Positions 1 through 8,171 of a DNA stretch of 64,000 nt are shown here, piece by piece; position 1 is the stretch's first letter, and every line of letters starts with the position of its first letter. Source of the stretch: Gordonibacter pamelaeae. Lineage in GTDB: Bacteria; Actinomycetota; Coriobacteriia; Coriobacteriales; Eggerthellaceae. The stretch lies in the NCBI RefSeq assembly GCF_042665095.1, contig NZ_JBHTBV010000010.1. One strand, 5' to 3'. The notes under the pieces are model-generated. The model saw only the letters and a program-made list of their open reading frames with translations, was not told where the DNA came from and ran no database searches. The translations under genes and the position numbers were made by a program.

Positions 1-255
1 CATCGGATAGATCACGCGGCTCGGGTTGTACACGTAGTCCTTGAGCGCCAGGCACCGGGCGCACAAGCGGCCCTTCGTGATGGGGTTGTTCTCGTCGCCC
101 TCCACATGGTCGAGGCGCCCCTCCGCATCGACGTAGAGCTTCAGGCCGCATCCTACCGGATGGCAGCCCGGCGGCGACCACATGGACGTGCGCACGACAG
201 TGAAGTCCCCGTCCTCGTACTTCCAGGGCTTGCCCAGGTCGTTCTTGAATTCCAT
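1..255 (-). CDS. Molybdopterin oxidoreductase catalytic subunit, N-terminal 85 residues (runs off the left edge)
   Basis: This is the first 85 codons of a DMSO-reductase-family molybdenum enzyme; the rest lies outside the window. The start is ATG with a GAGAGGT ribosome site just upstream. There is no twin-arginine signal, so a cytosolic enzyme is expected. Cys31, Cys36, Cys65 and Cys68 form the C-x4-C...C-x2-C set that should bind the N-terminal 4Fe-4S cluster. Its N-terminus (SPPGCHPVGCG, NNPIT, PSR-IxxPM) resembles the enzyme at 38978-41290 more than those at 3383 and 8172, but unlike 38978 it keeps all four cysteines. It is last in a minus-strand run after two MFS carriers (276, 1613), 20 nt downstream of the nearer one. 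The substrate is unknown. Confidence 0.85.
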   Translation of the reverse strand, partial: MEFKNDLGKPWKYEDGDFTVVRTSMWSPPGCHPVGCGLKLYVDAEGRLDHVEGDENNPITKGRLCARCLALKDYVYNPSRVIYPM

Positions 256-275
256 ACCGTTACCTCTCTCTTATG

Positions 276-1580
276 CTAGTTGCTTGCCTGCGTGTCGAGC
301 GCATCTCCGGCCTCCGCCCACGCAAGCTTCCCACGGCGCGCATAGGCAAGGCGGACCGTCGCGAAGCCCAGGGCCGTGATGCCGATCCCCAGCGCGAACG
401 CCGGCACGAAGCTGCCCGTGGCGTCGAAGATGGCGGCCACCGTCACCGGGCCCAGGCACCCGATGACGCCGGTGCCGATACGGGCGTAGGTGAAGATGGC
501 CGGGAAGTCGCGCTCCCCGAACAGCTGGCGCACGAGCAGCGGGGTCGACACCGACACGAGCGAGTTCTGCGCCCCGAACAGGAAGGCCGACGCATACAGC
601 AGCACCAGGTTGTCGCCCGCGAACATGAAGCCCGCAAACCCCAACGCCACCATGGCAAGCTGTATGTTCACCGTGAACTGCACGCCCACCCGGTCGTTGA
701 GCCAGCCCACCAGCAGCTTCTCCACCACGTTGCCCACCATGACAGCCGTGAGCAGCGACGATCCGACCAAGGCGGAGAACCCGATGGACTGCGCATAGCC
801 CGGCAGGTGGGAGTTGAAGCCCGCAAAGTACGCGATCAGCCCCGAGAACAGGAACATGCACACGAACGGCACCGTCTTCAGGGCCTTGGCCAGCGGCACG
901 CCGGGAAGCCCCGGGTGCCCGCCCGCGCGTTGCCGCCCGGCCCGGCCGTCCCGCTCGTCCTGCCCGGTCCAGCCGTACGGCTTCATCCCCACGTCCTCGG
1001 GACGCAGCTTGAACACGAACAGCGTCCACGGCAGCACGAGGAGCGCCATGACGACGGCCGCCACGAAGTAGGCCTCGCGCCATCCGAGCCCTTGGATCAG
1101 CAGGGTGAACACCGGCCCGAGGACGGCGCCGCCAATGCCGGAGAACGACATGGCCACGCCCAGCGCCAGGCCCTTGTGCGACTGGAACCAATTGCCGATG
1201 AGAATGGGCGTGGGCACGACGAAGATGAAGCTGCCCGCCAGGCCGAACACGATGCCCGATATCCACCACTGCCAGGGCTCGGAATAGAGCCCCATGGCCG
1301 CCACCGCGGCAACGACCAACGCGAACGACACGCTCAGCACGCGGTTCACGTTGTACTTCGTGATCCACTTCCCCACTACGGGCATGGCGAACACCGTGGC
1401 GATGAAGTAGAACGTCAGGTACATCGAGAGCTCCGAGCGCGAGAAACCCAGGTCCTCGCACACCGGCACGAAGAACACCCCCGCGGCGTCCAGCACCGCG
1501 CCCAAGCCGCCCGCCTGCATGAAGCAGCACCCTATCAGTATCAGCCATGCGTAGTGAAACCGTGGTCTCGCCGCCGTCAT
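276..1580 (-). CDS. MFS transporter, oxalate:formate antiporter/monocarboxylate-carrier-like
   Basis: A 434-residue, roughly 12-helix carrier of the major facilitator superfamily. It begins with the FHYAWLILIGCCFMQAGG segment and has the RPEDVG block after the first six helices, both typical of the OxlT/MCT-like branch that moves small organic anions. It lies 32 nt downstream of a second carrier of the same type (1613-2926) and immediately upstream of the partial molybdoenzyme gene, all on the same strand. The context suggests import of an enzyme substrate, export of its product, or exchange of the two. That pairing is an inference from gene order; specificity is not visible. The central loop (about residues 205-225) is Arg/Gly-rich and cytosolic. 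Confidence 0.85.
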   Translation of the reverse strand: MTAARPRFHYAWLILIGCCFMQAGGLGAVLDAAGVFFVPVCEDLGFSRSELSMYLTFYFIATVFAMPVVGKWITKYNVNRVLSVSFALVVAAVAAMGLYSEPWQWWISGIVFGLAGSFIFVVPTPILIGNWFQSHKGLALGVAMSFSGIGGAVLGPVFTLLIQGLGWREAYFVAAVVMALLVLPWTLFVFKLRPEDVGMKPYGWTGQDERDGRAGRQRAGGHPGLPGVPLAKALKTVPFVCMFLFSGLIAYFAGFNSHLPGYAQSIGFSALVGSSLLTAVMVGNVVEKLLVGWLNDRVGVQFTVNIQLAMVALGFAGFMFAGDNLVLLYASAFLFGAQNSLVSVSTPLLVRQLFGERDFPAIFTYARIGTGVIGCLGPVTVAAIFDATGSFVPAFALGIGITALGFATVRLAYARRGKLAWAEAGDALDTQASN

Positions 1581-1612
1581 GAGCTACCACCTCTCCTTTG
1601 CCGGGAAAACCG

Positions 1613-2926
1613 CTACGAGCGGCTCTTCTCGGGCTCGCCCTCCTCGGTCCACTTGCCGCGGAACTTCTTAGCCGTGGTCGCAGCTACCACGATCACCGCC
1701 GCGATGACGATCTCGAAGCCGATGCCGCAGCCGTAGGCGGCCTGGAACCCGCCTGCCAAGGAGGCCACGAGCGCCACGAACGTCGCGCCCAAGCCGCCCA
1801 GCACGGCGATGCCCATGTTCAGGTAGGAATAGATCTTCGCGTAGTCGCGGTCGCCGTAGCAGTGGCGCGTGAGCAGCGGGAGCCCTACCGACATCATGGC
1901 GTCGCCCGTGCCGATGCAGAAGCCGGCGATGAGCATGGGCACCTGGTTGTCGCCCATCATGAACACCATGAGCGCGAAGCCCGCCATGCTCACCACGGCG
2001 AAGGCCACCATGGAGTTCATGATGCCGATCTTGTCGGAGAGCGTGCCCAAGGTGATCTTTCCGAGGATGTTGCCCACCGCAGCTGCCGATATCATGGACG
2101 CGCCCAGAAGCGCGAGCTCGGTGCCGCCGACGGACTGCACGGCCGTGGGCATCATGGACTTGTAGCCGCCGCCAAGCGAGATGAGGCAGGCAGTCACGAA
2201 GATGCAGTAGAACGCGACGGTGCCGAGGGCGAACTTGCCGGAGACGCCGCTCTTCTTCGCCGGCTCCTGGCCTGCTGCCGTCTCCTTCTCGATGCCGTAC
2301 TGCGCGAGCCCCACGTCCTCGGGCCGCGTGCGGAAGAAGAGCACGGCAGGCACCAGGATCAGCACGGCGGAGATGCCCGCCTCCACGAAGAACGCGGACT
2401 GGTAGCCCATCGACTTGATGAGCCCGGCGAACAGCGGCGACCATACGAACGTGCCCACGCCGGTGAAGGCCGAGGCTATGCCGAGGAACTTGCCGGCCTG
2501 CTTCGGAGCGAACCAGTTGTTGATCAGCACCGACGGCCCCACGAGGAAGATGATCGGGCCGGCAAGGCCGAGCAGCACGCCCGAGATGTAGATCTGCCAC
2601 ACCTCGCCCCACACGCCCAGCAGCGCCACGGCCGCCACGACGCACACGCCGCCGGCGCCGAACAGCACCCGCGCGTCCACCCTGTCGAACAGGCGGCCGG
2701 CGAACGGCAGCCACACGAGCATGACGTAGGAGTATACGGTCATGAGCAGCGTCACCTGAGTCACATCGGGCTTGCCCTCGGGCGTGACCAGGCCGAACTG
2801 CAGCGCCATCGGCACGAAGAAGTTGCCCATGACGTTGAGCACCAAACCCATGCCGCCGGCCATCATCATGCACACGCCAATGAAGACGAGCCAAGCGCGA
2901 TGGAACCCCTTCTTTTCTTCTACCAT
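1613..2926 (-). CDS. MFS transporter, oxalate:formate antiporter-like (second of a tandem pair)
   Basis: A 437-residue major facilitator carrier with the same plan as its downstream neighbour: an N-terminal FHRAWLVFIGVCMMMAGG helix, the RPEDVG motif before the central loop, and about 12 hydrophobic segments. The ATG start has GGGAAAGGT upstream. It sits about 115 nt after the ferredoxin-like subunit at 3042, so the order on the minus strand is catalytic subunit, Fe-S subunit, carrier 1, carrier 2, next catalytic subunit. The two carriers differ in sequence, which suggests different ligands or an uptake/efflux split rather than a fresh duplication. Transport substrate unknown. Confidence 0.85.
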   Translation of the reverse strand: MVEEKKGFHRAWLVFIGVCMMMAGGMGLVLNVMGNFFVPMALQFGLVTPEGKPDVTQVTLLMTVYSYVMLVWLPFAGRLFDRVDARVLFGAGGVCVVAAVALLGVWGEVWQIYISGVLLGLAGPIIFLVGPSVLINNWFAPKQAGKFLGIASAFTGVGTFVWSPLFAGLIKSMGYQSAFFVEAGISAVLILVPAVLFFRTRPEDVGLAQYGIEKETAAGQEPAKKSGVSGKFALGTVAFYCIFVTACLISLGGGYKSMMPTAVQSVGGTELALLGASMISAAAVGNILGKITLGTLSDKIGIMNSMVAFAVVSMAGFALMVFMMGDNQVPMLIAGFCIGTGDAMMSVGLPLLTRHCYGDRDYAKIYSYLNMGIAVLGGLGATFVALVASLAGGFQAAYGCGIGFEIVIAAVIVVAATTAKKFRGKWTEEGEPEKSRS

Positions 2927-3041
2927 TTCAGTTACCTTTCCCTTGCAGATTACGAGTAGAACACCGAAGACCCCCGCGCATCACCCCCTTCCCGTACCCG
3001 CCGTGCCCGCGCACCCGGCACGGGCACGGCCTTCGAGGGGC

Positions 3042-3383
3042 TCAGCGCGTGAGCAGCGCGCAGCGCGACGTACCGTCGATCTTGCGCGCCAGCTCCTCCA
3101 CCTCGCCGTAGTACATACACCACGCCTGGCAGTGCTGCACGCACATGGGCAGCTTGCCCGCGTCCGTGCGCTCGGCGCACATATCGCACGCCTTCGTGAG
3201 CACGGGGAGCCATGTCCACTCCCAGCGGTCCTTGTTGCCCTCGGCGCCCGAATACTCGAACGGCCCCGTCTCGGTGAGCTTGATGCCGAACTCCCCCGCC
3301 GGCAGGCCAAGGTGCTTCTTGCAAGCCACCTCGCAGGAGTGGCAGCCCGTGCAGAACTCGTAGTTGACCAGAATGCCCTTCAC
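3042..3383 (-). CDS. 4Fe-4S ferredoxin-like small subunit of the 3383-5920 molybdoenzyme
   Basis: A 113-residue electron-transfer subunit. Nine cysteines fall in two sets: C11-x2-C14-x2-C17-x3-C21, and C66-x2-C69-x11-C81-x3-C85 with C89. This would hold about two 4Fe-4S clusters. The start is GTG, chosen because it gives the N-terminus VKGILVNYE that matches MEGILVNYE of the paralogue at 10605 and follows a GGGAGGGAG site. The stop TAG of the catalytic gene shares one base with this GTG, so the two are translationally coupled. No signal peptide, membrane anchor or NrfD-type gene is nearby, so the complex is probably soluble, as in pyrogallol transhydroxylase-like enzymes. Confidence 0.88.
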   Translation of the reverse strand: MKGILVNYEFCTGCHSCEVACKKHLGLPAGEFGIKLTETGPFEYSGAEGNKDRWEWTWLPVLTKACDMCAERTDAGKLPMCVQHCQAWCMYYGEVEELARKIDGTSRCALLTR

Positions 3384-5920
3384 TAGAATCTCCCTCCCTC
3401 GCGCGTCGTGTTGTCGGTCGTCCACGCGAACGGCTGCCCCGCCACGTAGTCGCTGCGGAACCCGCCCAGCTTCGTGACCACCTCGCCAGGCGTTGGCTCG
3501 TCCACGTCGTCGGTGCACTTGTATATCTTGCAGACGATGCTCTTGAGCGGGTTGCCGATACCGCCGTGGCCCGTCTCGTAGGAGGCGGTGAGGTTGTTGA
3601 TGTTGCACTCGAACGCTCCGTACAGGTGCGGGAACGCCGGCTCCTGCTCGGGGAACCACCAGCCGTGCTCGGCATGGATGTAGCGCGGGTTGAGCGTCGG
3701 GTCGATGGTCACCTTCTGGCGGCAGCGCCCCTCGGTGTTCTCGATCCATATCCACTCGCCCTCGGCCAGGCCGTACTCCTCGGCCGTCTGCGGCGACACC
3801 TTTACGAGCGGCATCGGATGGAACTCGCGCATGGTTGCCTGCTGGCGGTTCTCCGAATGGAAGAACTCGTAGGAGCGCGAGCCGTTGATGCAGATGAACG
3901 GGTACTCTTTCTTGAACTCGGGGTCGGTGAGCCACCGCTTGGCCGAAAGCGACTCCACGTGCTCGGCCAAGGGAGGGATGCCCCAGGCGCCGAACGTGGC
4001 GTACGGCACGAGCTCGATGCGCCCGGTGGGCGTCGCGAAGCCGGGCAGGCCGTCGGCGCGCAGCAGGCCCTTCTCGTACTTGCGGTACGTGGCGCAGAAG
4101 TCGTCGTACTCGTAGCCGCCCTTGCGCACGAGCGCGTCGAACGAGCATTCGCCGTCGGCATGGTGCTTCTTCCAGAAGTCGGTGTGCACGTCCTCCACTT
4201 CCACCATGCCCGCCTTCGAGCGGCCGGCGCTCTTGTAGCTCTTGCCGGTCTCGGGATCGTAGAGGTTGAAGCCCACATCCAGGTAGTCCTGCAGCAGCGC
4301 CTCGAGCGTGGGCCAGCGCTTCTGGAACAGCTCCGGGTTGAGCTTGTTGCCCAGGGCCACGATGAGCTCCTCGTCGGACTTCGCCTCGTACCATTCGCTC
4401 ACGGCCTTCATGGCGCGCAGCGGCGTCCACCACACGCGCATCGAGTCGCGCTCGGCCGTGGTCTTGAGCGGCAGGAAGATGTCGGCGTAGGCCACCGCCG
4501 TGGGCGTCAGGTACGGGTCGGCCACCACGCAGAACTCCACGTTCTGCAGCATCTTGTGCACGCGCGGCGCCGCCGTGGCCGAGCAGGCGATGCCGTTGGA
4601 GCCCTGCGACCAGAACATCTTGATGGGGTACGGCTCGCCCGTCTCGAACGCACGGTTCACGGCGTCGCAGTCGGCCATGCCGATGAACTGCACGCATCCG
4701 GGATGCACAAGGTCCACCGTGAGCTTCTTCGCGAACGTGTCGGGATCGCAGTAGAGCTGGGCCGTGGCGTAGCCGGGATTGATCTCGAAGCCGTTGCGCA
4801 CGAGGATGTTCGTGCCCGGTTTGTCGATGTTGCCGCACACGCTCATGAGGTTCGACACCGTCTGGCACAGCTGGATGGAATCGACCTGCGTGTCGAAGGC
4901 GAGGCCCCACTGGATGGCGCCGCGCTCGGCGCCCGCGTAGAAGCGCGCGGCTGCGGCTATGTCCTCCGCCGGCACCTGGCAGATCTCGGCGGCCCAGTCG
5001 GGCGTGAACTGCGCCACATGCTCTTTGAGCTCGTCGTAGTAGGCGCACCAGCAGTCAACGAACTCGTGGTCGATCAGGTCCTCGGCCGTGATCACGTTGA
5101 GCCACGCGAGCGCGAGCGCCAGGTCGGTGGCCGGGCACAGCGGCAGCCAGTACGCCGCGCGGGCTCCCCACCAGGTGAGCTGCGGGTCGATGGAGATGAA
5201 CTCCGTGCCCATCTGCATGCACACGTTCAGCCAATGGCCCAGGTAACCGTCCGCGTTCGAGCGCAGCGGCTCGCAGCCCCACACCACCACGACGTCGGGA
5301 CGCTCCCATTCGGGGTTCGCGTAACGGTCGGCATGGCCCTCGGAGGCGTCCACAATGGGGAAATCGCCGATGCCGGCGGCCGTGCCGCACGTGCGCGGCA
5401 GGTAGCACGAGTACCCCGAGAAGCCGATGGCGCCGATGTTCGGCGTGCCGAGGCACGCCCCGCCCAGAAACGGCACCCAGGACGAGATGTTGCGCCCCGT
5501 GCCATGGTTCACGAAGATCGACTCGCGGCCGAAGCCCGCCTCGTCGAGGTTCTCGTGTATCCAGTCGGCAATCTCGTCGAGCGCCTCCTCCCAGGTGATG
5601 CGCTCCCACTTGTTCTCGCCGCGCTCGCCCGCGCGCCGCAGCGGGTACTTGGGGCGGTCGGCGTAGTTCACGCCCTCGGCCAGGTTCAGGCAGCGCATGC
5701 ACAGACGCCCGTTGGCGCACGGGTCGAGCGGGTCGCCCTCCACGCGCTCCAGCTTGCCGTCCTTCGTGTACATGAGCACGCCGCACGAATCGTGGCAGCC
5801 GGGCGCCGAGTACGTGTAGGTACGCGTGACGGTGTAGCCGTCCTCCTCCCACTGCCACTCGCCCTCGTGGTAGGCTTCGCGGTCGATGCCCTTGAGGAAC
5901 TCCCCGTAGTCGAACAGCAT
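3383..5920 (-). CDS. Cytosolic molybdopterin-dependent oxidoreductase, catalytic subunit (DMSO reductase family)
   Basis: An 845-residue catalytic subunit binding a bis-pterin molybdenum (or tungsten) cofactor. Cys42, Cys46, Cys74 and Cys77 form the N-terminal Fe-S site. The GYSCYLPR block near residue 170 is conserved as G-x2-CYxPR in the paralogues at 8172 and 38978 and may supply the metal ligand; that is an inference. Cofactor-binding blocks follow, including WGxEPxxSNxDG and the C-terminal HAEHGWWFPEQ. There is no Tat signal, unlike many respiratory relatives. Related gut enzymes include soluble catechol dehydroxylases and pyrogallol transhydroxylase, so an aromatic substrate is plausible but unproven. 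It lies 165 nt downstream of the broken LuxR gene and overlaps the small-subunit gene by one base. Confidence 0.88.
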   Translation of the reverse strand: MLFDYGEFLKGIDREAYHEGEWQWEEDGYTVTRTYTYSAPGCHDSCGVLMYTKDGKLERVEGDPLDPCANGRLCMRCLNLAEGVNYADRPKYPLRRAGERGENKWERITWEEALDEIADWIHENLDEAGFGRESIFVNHGTGRNISSWVPFLGGACLGTPNIGAIGFSGYSCYLPRTCGTAAGIGDFPIVDASEGHADRYANPEWERPDVVVVWGCEPLRSNADGYLGHWLNVCMQMGTEFISIDPQLTWWGARAAYWLPLCPATDLALALAWLNVITAEDLIDHEFVDCWCAYYDELKEHVAQFTPDWAAEICQVPAEDIAAAARFYAGAERGAIQWGLAFDTQVDSIQLCQTVSNLMSVCGNIDKPGTNILVRNGFEINPGYATAQLYCDPDTFAKKLTVDLVHPGCVQFIGMADCDAVNRAFETGEPYPIKMFWSQGSNGIACSATAAPRVHKMLQNVEFCVVADPYLTPTAVAYADIFLPLKTTAERDSMRVWWTPLRAMKAVSEWYEAKSDEELIVALGNKLNPELFQKRWPTLEALLQDYLDVGFNLYDPETGKSYKSAGRSKAGMVEVEDVHTDFWKKHHADGECSFDALVRKGGYEYDDFCATYRKYEKGLLRADGLPGFATPTGRIELVPYATFGAWGIPPLAEHVESLSAKRWLTDPEFKKEYPFICINGSRSYEFFHSENRQQATMREFHPMPLVKVSPQTAEEYGLAEGEWIWIENTEGRCRQKVTIDPTLNPRYIHAEHGWWFPEQEPAFPHLYGAFECNINNLTASYETGHGGIGNPLKSIVCKIYKCTDDVDEPTPGEVVTKLGGFRSDYVAGQPFAWTTDNTTREGGRF

Positions 5921-6085
5921 AGGCCCTCTCTCCTCTCTCGTCTCGGGCTTGGCGCGACGTGCGCCGCGCTTCGGCCCTCGATGCGAACGATAGGAAAAAG
6001 CGCCGTGCGTTTCATGAGGTGGGAGACGCTAAACCGCAGAGTAAGGTCTGGAGGATTAGGGCCGTGGGCGGGGCGGCGACCGCGA

Positions 6086-7725
6086 TCAGGCCCGGTCGTC
6101 CAGGATGTCCTGCAGCATGTCCCCGGCGGCCGCCACGTCGGTGTCCTCCACCAGGTCCATGAGCTCCTGGCGCGAGTGGACGCCCGTCTTCTGGTAGATG
6201 TTGTAGATATGGGCCTTCGCGGTGTGCGACGATATGATGAGTTTCTCGGTGATGTAGTCGGCGTTCCTGCCCTTCGCCAGCATGCCCAGCACCTCGCGCT
6301 GGCGATTCGACAGGCCGTAGGTGCGGGCGACGATCTCGCACTTTATATGGAAGATGCCCGGGCGAGCCACCGCGCCCTCGCCTGTCGCAGGCTCGGCACC
6401 GTCTTCGCCCGCCGCCTCGAGGCGGCGGATCGGCGCGCCGCCGGTCGTGGTGGAGCCGGCGCCCTCGTCCGTCGCGCCATCCGCACCGCGCCTGATGCGC
6501 GTCTCGTCCGGGTAGTTGTCCTCGGTCATGACGAACGACGCCGAGAATATCACCAGCATCATGAACACCACCACGACGGCAGCAGAGGTCGTCTCGTAGG
6601 TGAAACCGCCCATCCCCTCAGAGGAGAACCCGAAGAACGCCAGCGCCATGCCCACCGCGACCCCTGCGAGGCAGATGAGGCGACCGAACGAGAACGCCCT
6701 GATGGGCGACAGGTCGCACAGCGCCACGTGCTTGCACATGGCCGACAGCGAGCAGGTGATGGGGAACAGCGACCCGCAGAGCAGCAGGACGGCGAACACG
6801 AACTTGAGCGCCGGGGGCGCGAACATGAGCGGGAACGCCACCACCGCGGCGAACGGGAGGAAGAACCGCATGGTGATCGTCTCGTTCACACGGTTCTTCC
6901 GACAGGCATCGACCAGGAGGAACGCGCACGTGCCCACCACGAGCACCTCGGCGATCGCATAGGCCCATGAATGCACGGACTCGGTTGACAGCAGGCAGCC
7001 CAACCCGAACCCGGCAGCCATGCCCGCCGTTGCCGTGGCCAGGTACGATCTCCACGCCACGCGGTTGCGCGCGTCCGACGTCCTTCGGTCCACCACCGGC
7101 TGTCGGCCCAGATGGAAGAATGCGAACACGCAGGCGTAGGCCGCGAACGCCACCACCGGGAACACGAGCGCGAAGAAGAATCCCATCTCGGCGCCCGCAA
7201 ACAGCAGACCCGCGCACGCCGCGAGCGCGCAGCAGAAGATGCCCAGGACGTAGGTCTTGATGGACACGTGGAAGTTCAGGCACACGAACTCCCCGTACAG
7301 GCCGTAGACCAGGCCGAAGCCAGCTCCCAGCAGCACGGACGAGAAAAGCGTCCACAAGCCGGACAGCGCAAGCCACAATCCCGCCGCCCCGGCCGCCGTG
7401 CAGACGAGCGCCAGGGCGTACTGCACCCGCCTGCGGCGCGAGAAGAAGTCCGAGAGGGCCCAGTGATGGCCAACGCCGCCATGGCGCCCAGCACGAAGCA
7501 GAGATGCGGCCCGCCCGCCGCCCCCGCAGCGGCGGCGGAGGGGACGAAGGCCGACGTGCCCAGCATGAGGAACGCCCACCCGTAGCAGGCGACGGTTCCC
7601 ACCAATCCGATGAGCATGCGCGGATTGACGAGCAGCCACTGGTCCTTGCCCTCGTCGCCCATGAGCTCGCGCACAAATTCCGTACCGTGATCCAGCTTCA
7701 ACGATTTCAACCCCCTGAAAGTCAT
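6086..7725 (-). pseudogene. Membrane-bound LuxR-family regulator, interrupted by a one-base frameshift
   Basis: The product would be about 546 residues: a multi-pass membrane domain, an acidic linker, then a LuxR helix-turn-helix (LSNRQREVLGMLAKGRN, ISSHTAKAHIYNIYQKTG). The N-terminal part (MTFRGLKSLK through AALAITG) reads in one frame and the remainder (ALSDFFSRRRR onwards) in another. The switch is near 7459-7461, where a GGGCCC run would restore one frame if it had one more C. The gene is therefore either truly broken or carries a sequencing error. ATG at 7725 is the first plausible start; a TTG further in follows AGGGGG and is an alternative. It probably controls the flanking molybdoenzyme genes at 5920 and 8172, as membrane LuxR genes sit beside such clusters. 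Confidence 0.8.
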
Positions 7726-7750
7726 CGCCGAACTACCGCCCGACCCCTCG

Positions 7751-7781
7751 CGCCTTCGGGCCTGGCGGGCGCCCGAAGGCG
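7751..7781 (-). promoter_or_regulatory. Leader hairpin of the LuxR gene
   Basis: Perfect 11-bp inverted repeat CGCCTTCGGGC / GCCCGAAGGCG with a 9-nt loop, between the predicted promoter and the start of the LuxR gene. It may stabilise or attenuate the message. Confidence 0.4.
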
Positions 7782-7788
7782 TCCGCAC

Positions 7789-7818
7789 ATTATATCATGA
7801 CCTCGCAATCCTCCGCAA
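7789..7818 (-). promoter_or_regulatory. Candidate promoter of the LuxR gene
   Basis: On the minus strand, TTGCGG (7813-7818), an 18-nt spacer and a perfect TATAAT (7789-7794) preceded by TGA as in extended -10 promoters. Transcription would start about 60 nt before the first candidate start codon. Confidence 0.55.
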
Positions 7819-8171
7819 ACCGCTCATAATGGCGCCCTCTCCGCCGCTCCCCGCCGTCGTGCCCAGCATAAACCACCCAAGCCCCGCACCCGCGAAGATA
7901 AGGCATGGGGTATTAGGCTCGCGCCGAAGATAAGGCGCGCCTTCGCATGGCGTCCCGCTGCCACCGCACCTTCCGCGTGCACTCTCTTCCGCGCTCCCGC
8001 GTGCCCGGCACGGGGCTTGGCGAAATCAGGCGCCACGCCCCACGGCGCCGCGGCCCGCCGCGTCGAAATAGGAAGCCCGACGGCATGCCGCCCGCGAGCG
8101 TCCTCCCTAGAATCTCGGGTATGCGACAAGCCCGCGAGGCCGCGGGCCGCATGGGACGAGAAAGGAGCACC

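Larger units (their letters stand above)
7726..8171. other. Divergent control region between the LuxR gene and the 8172 molybdoenzyme operon
   Basis: 446 nt without a gene. It holds the LuxR promoter and leader hairpin on the left, and two exact copies of CGAAGATAAGGC at 7893-7904 and 7925-7936, spaced 32 nt (about three helical turns), which look like a regulator site for the plus-strand operon. The plus strand stays open upstream of 8172, but the ATG at 8172 has the good AAAGGAG site and matches paralogue N-termini, so the extra upstream codons were not used. Confidence 0.5.

Noticed and set aside
3566..6970. Very long plus-strand open frame (1134 codons) opposite the 3383-5920 enzyme
   Set aside because: Shadow of high-GC coding; His/Arg/Val-rich product without ribosome site or motifs, and it spans two real genes.
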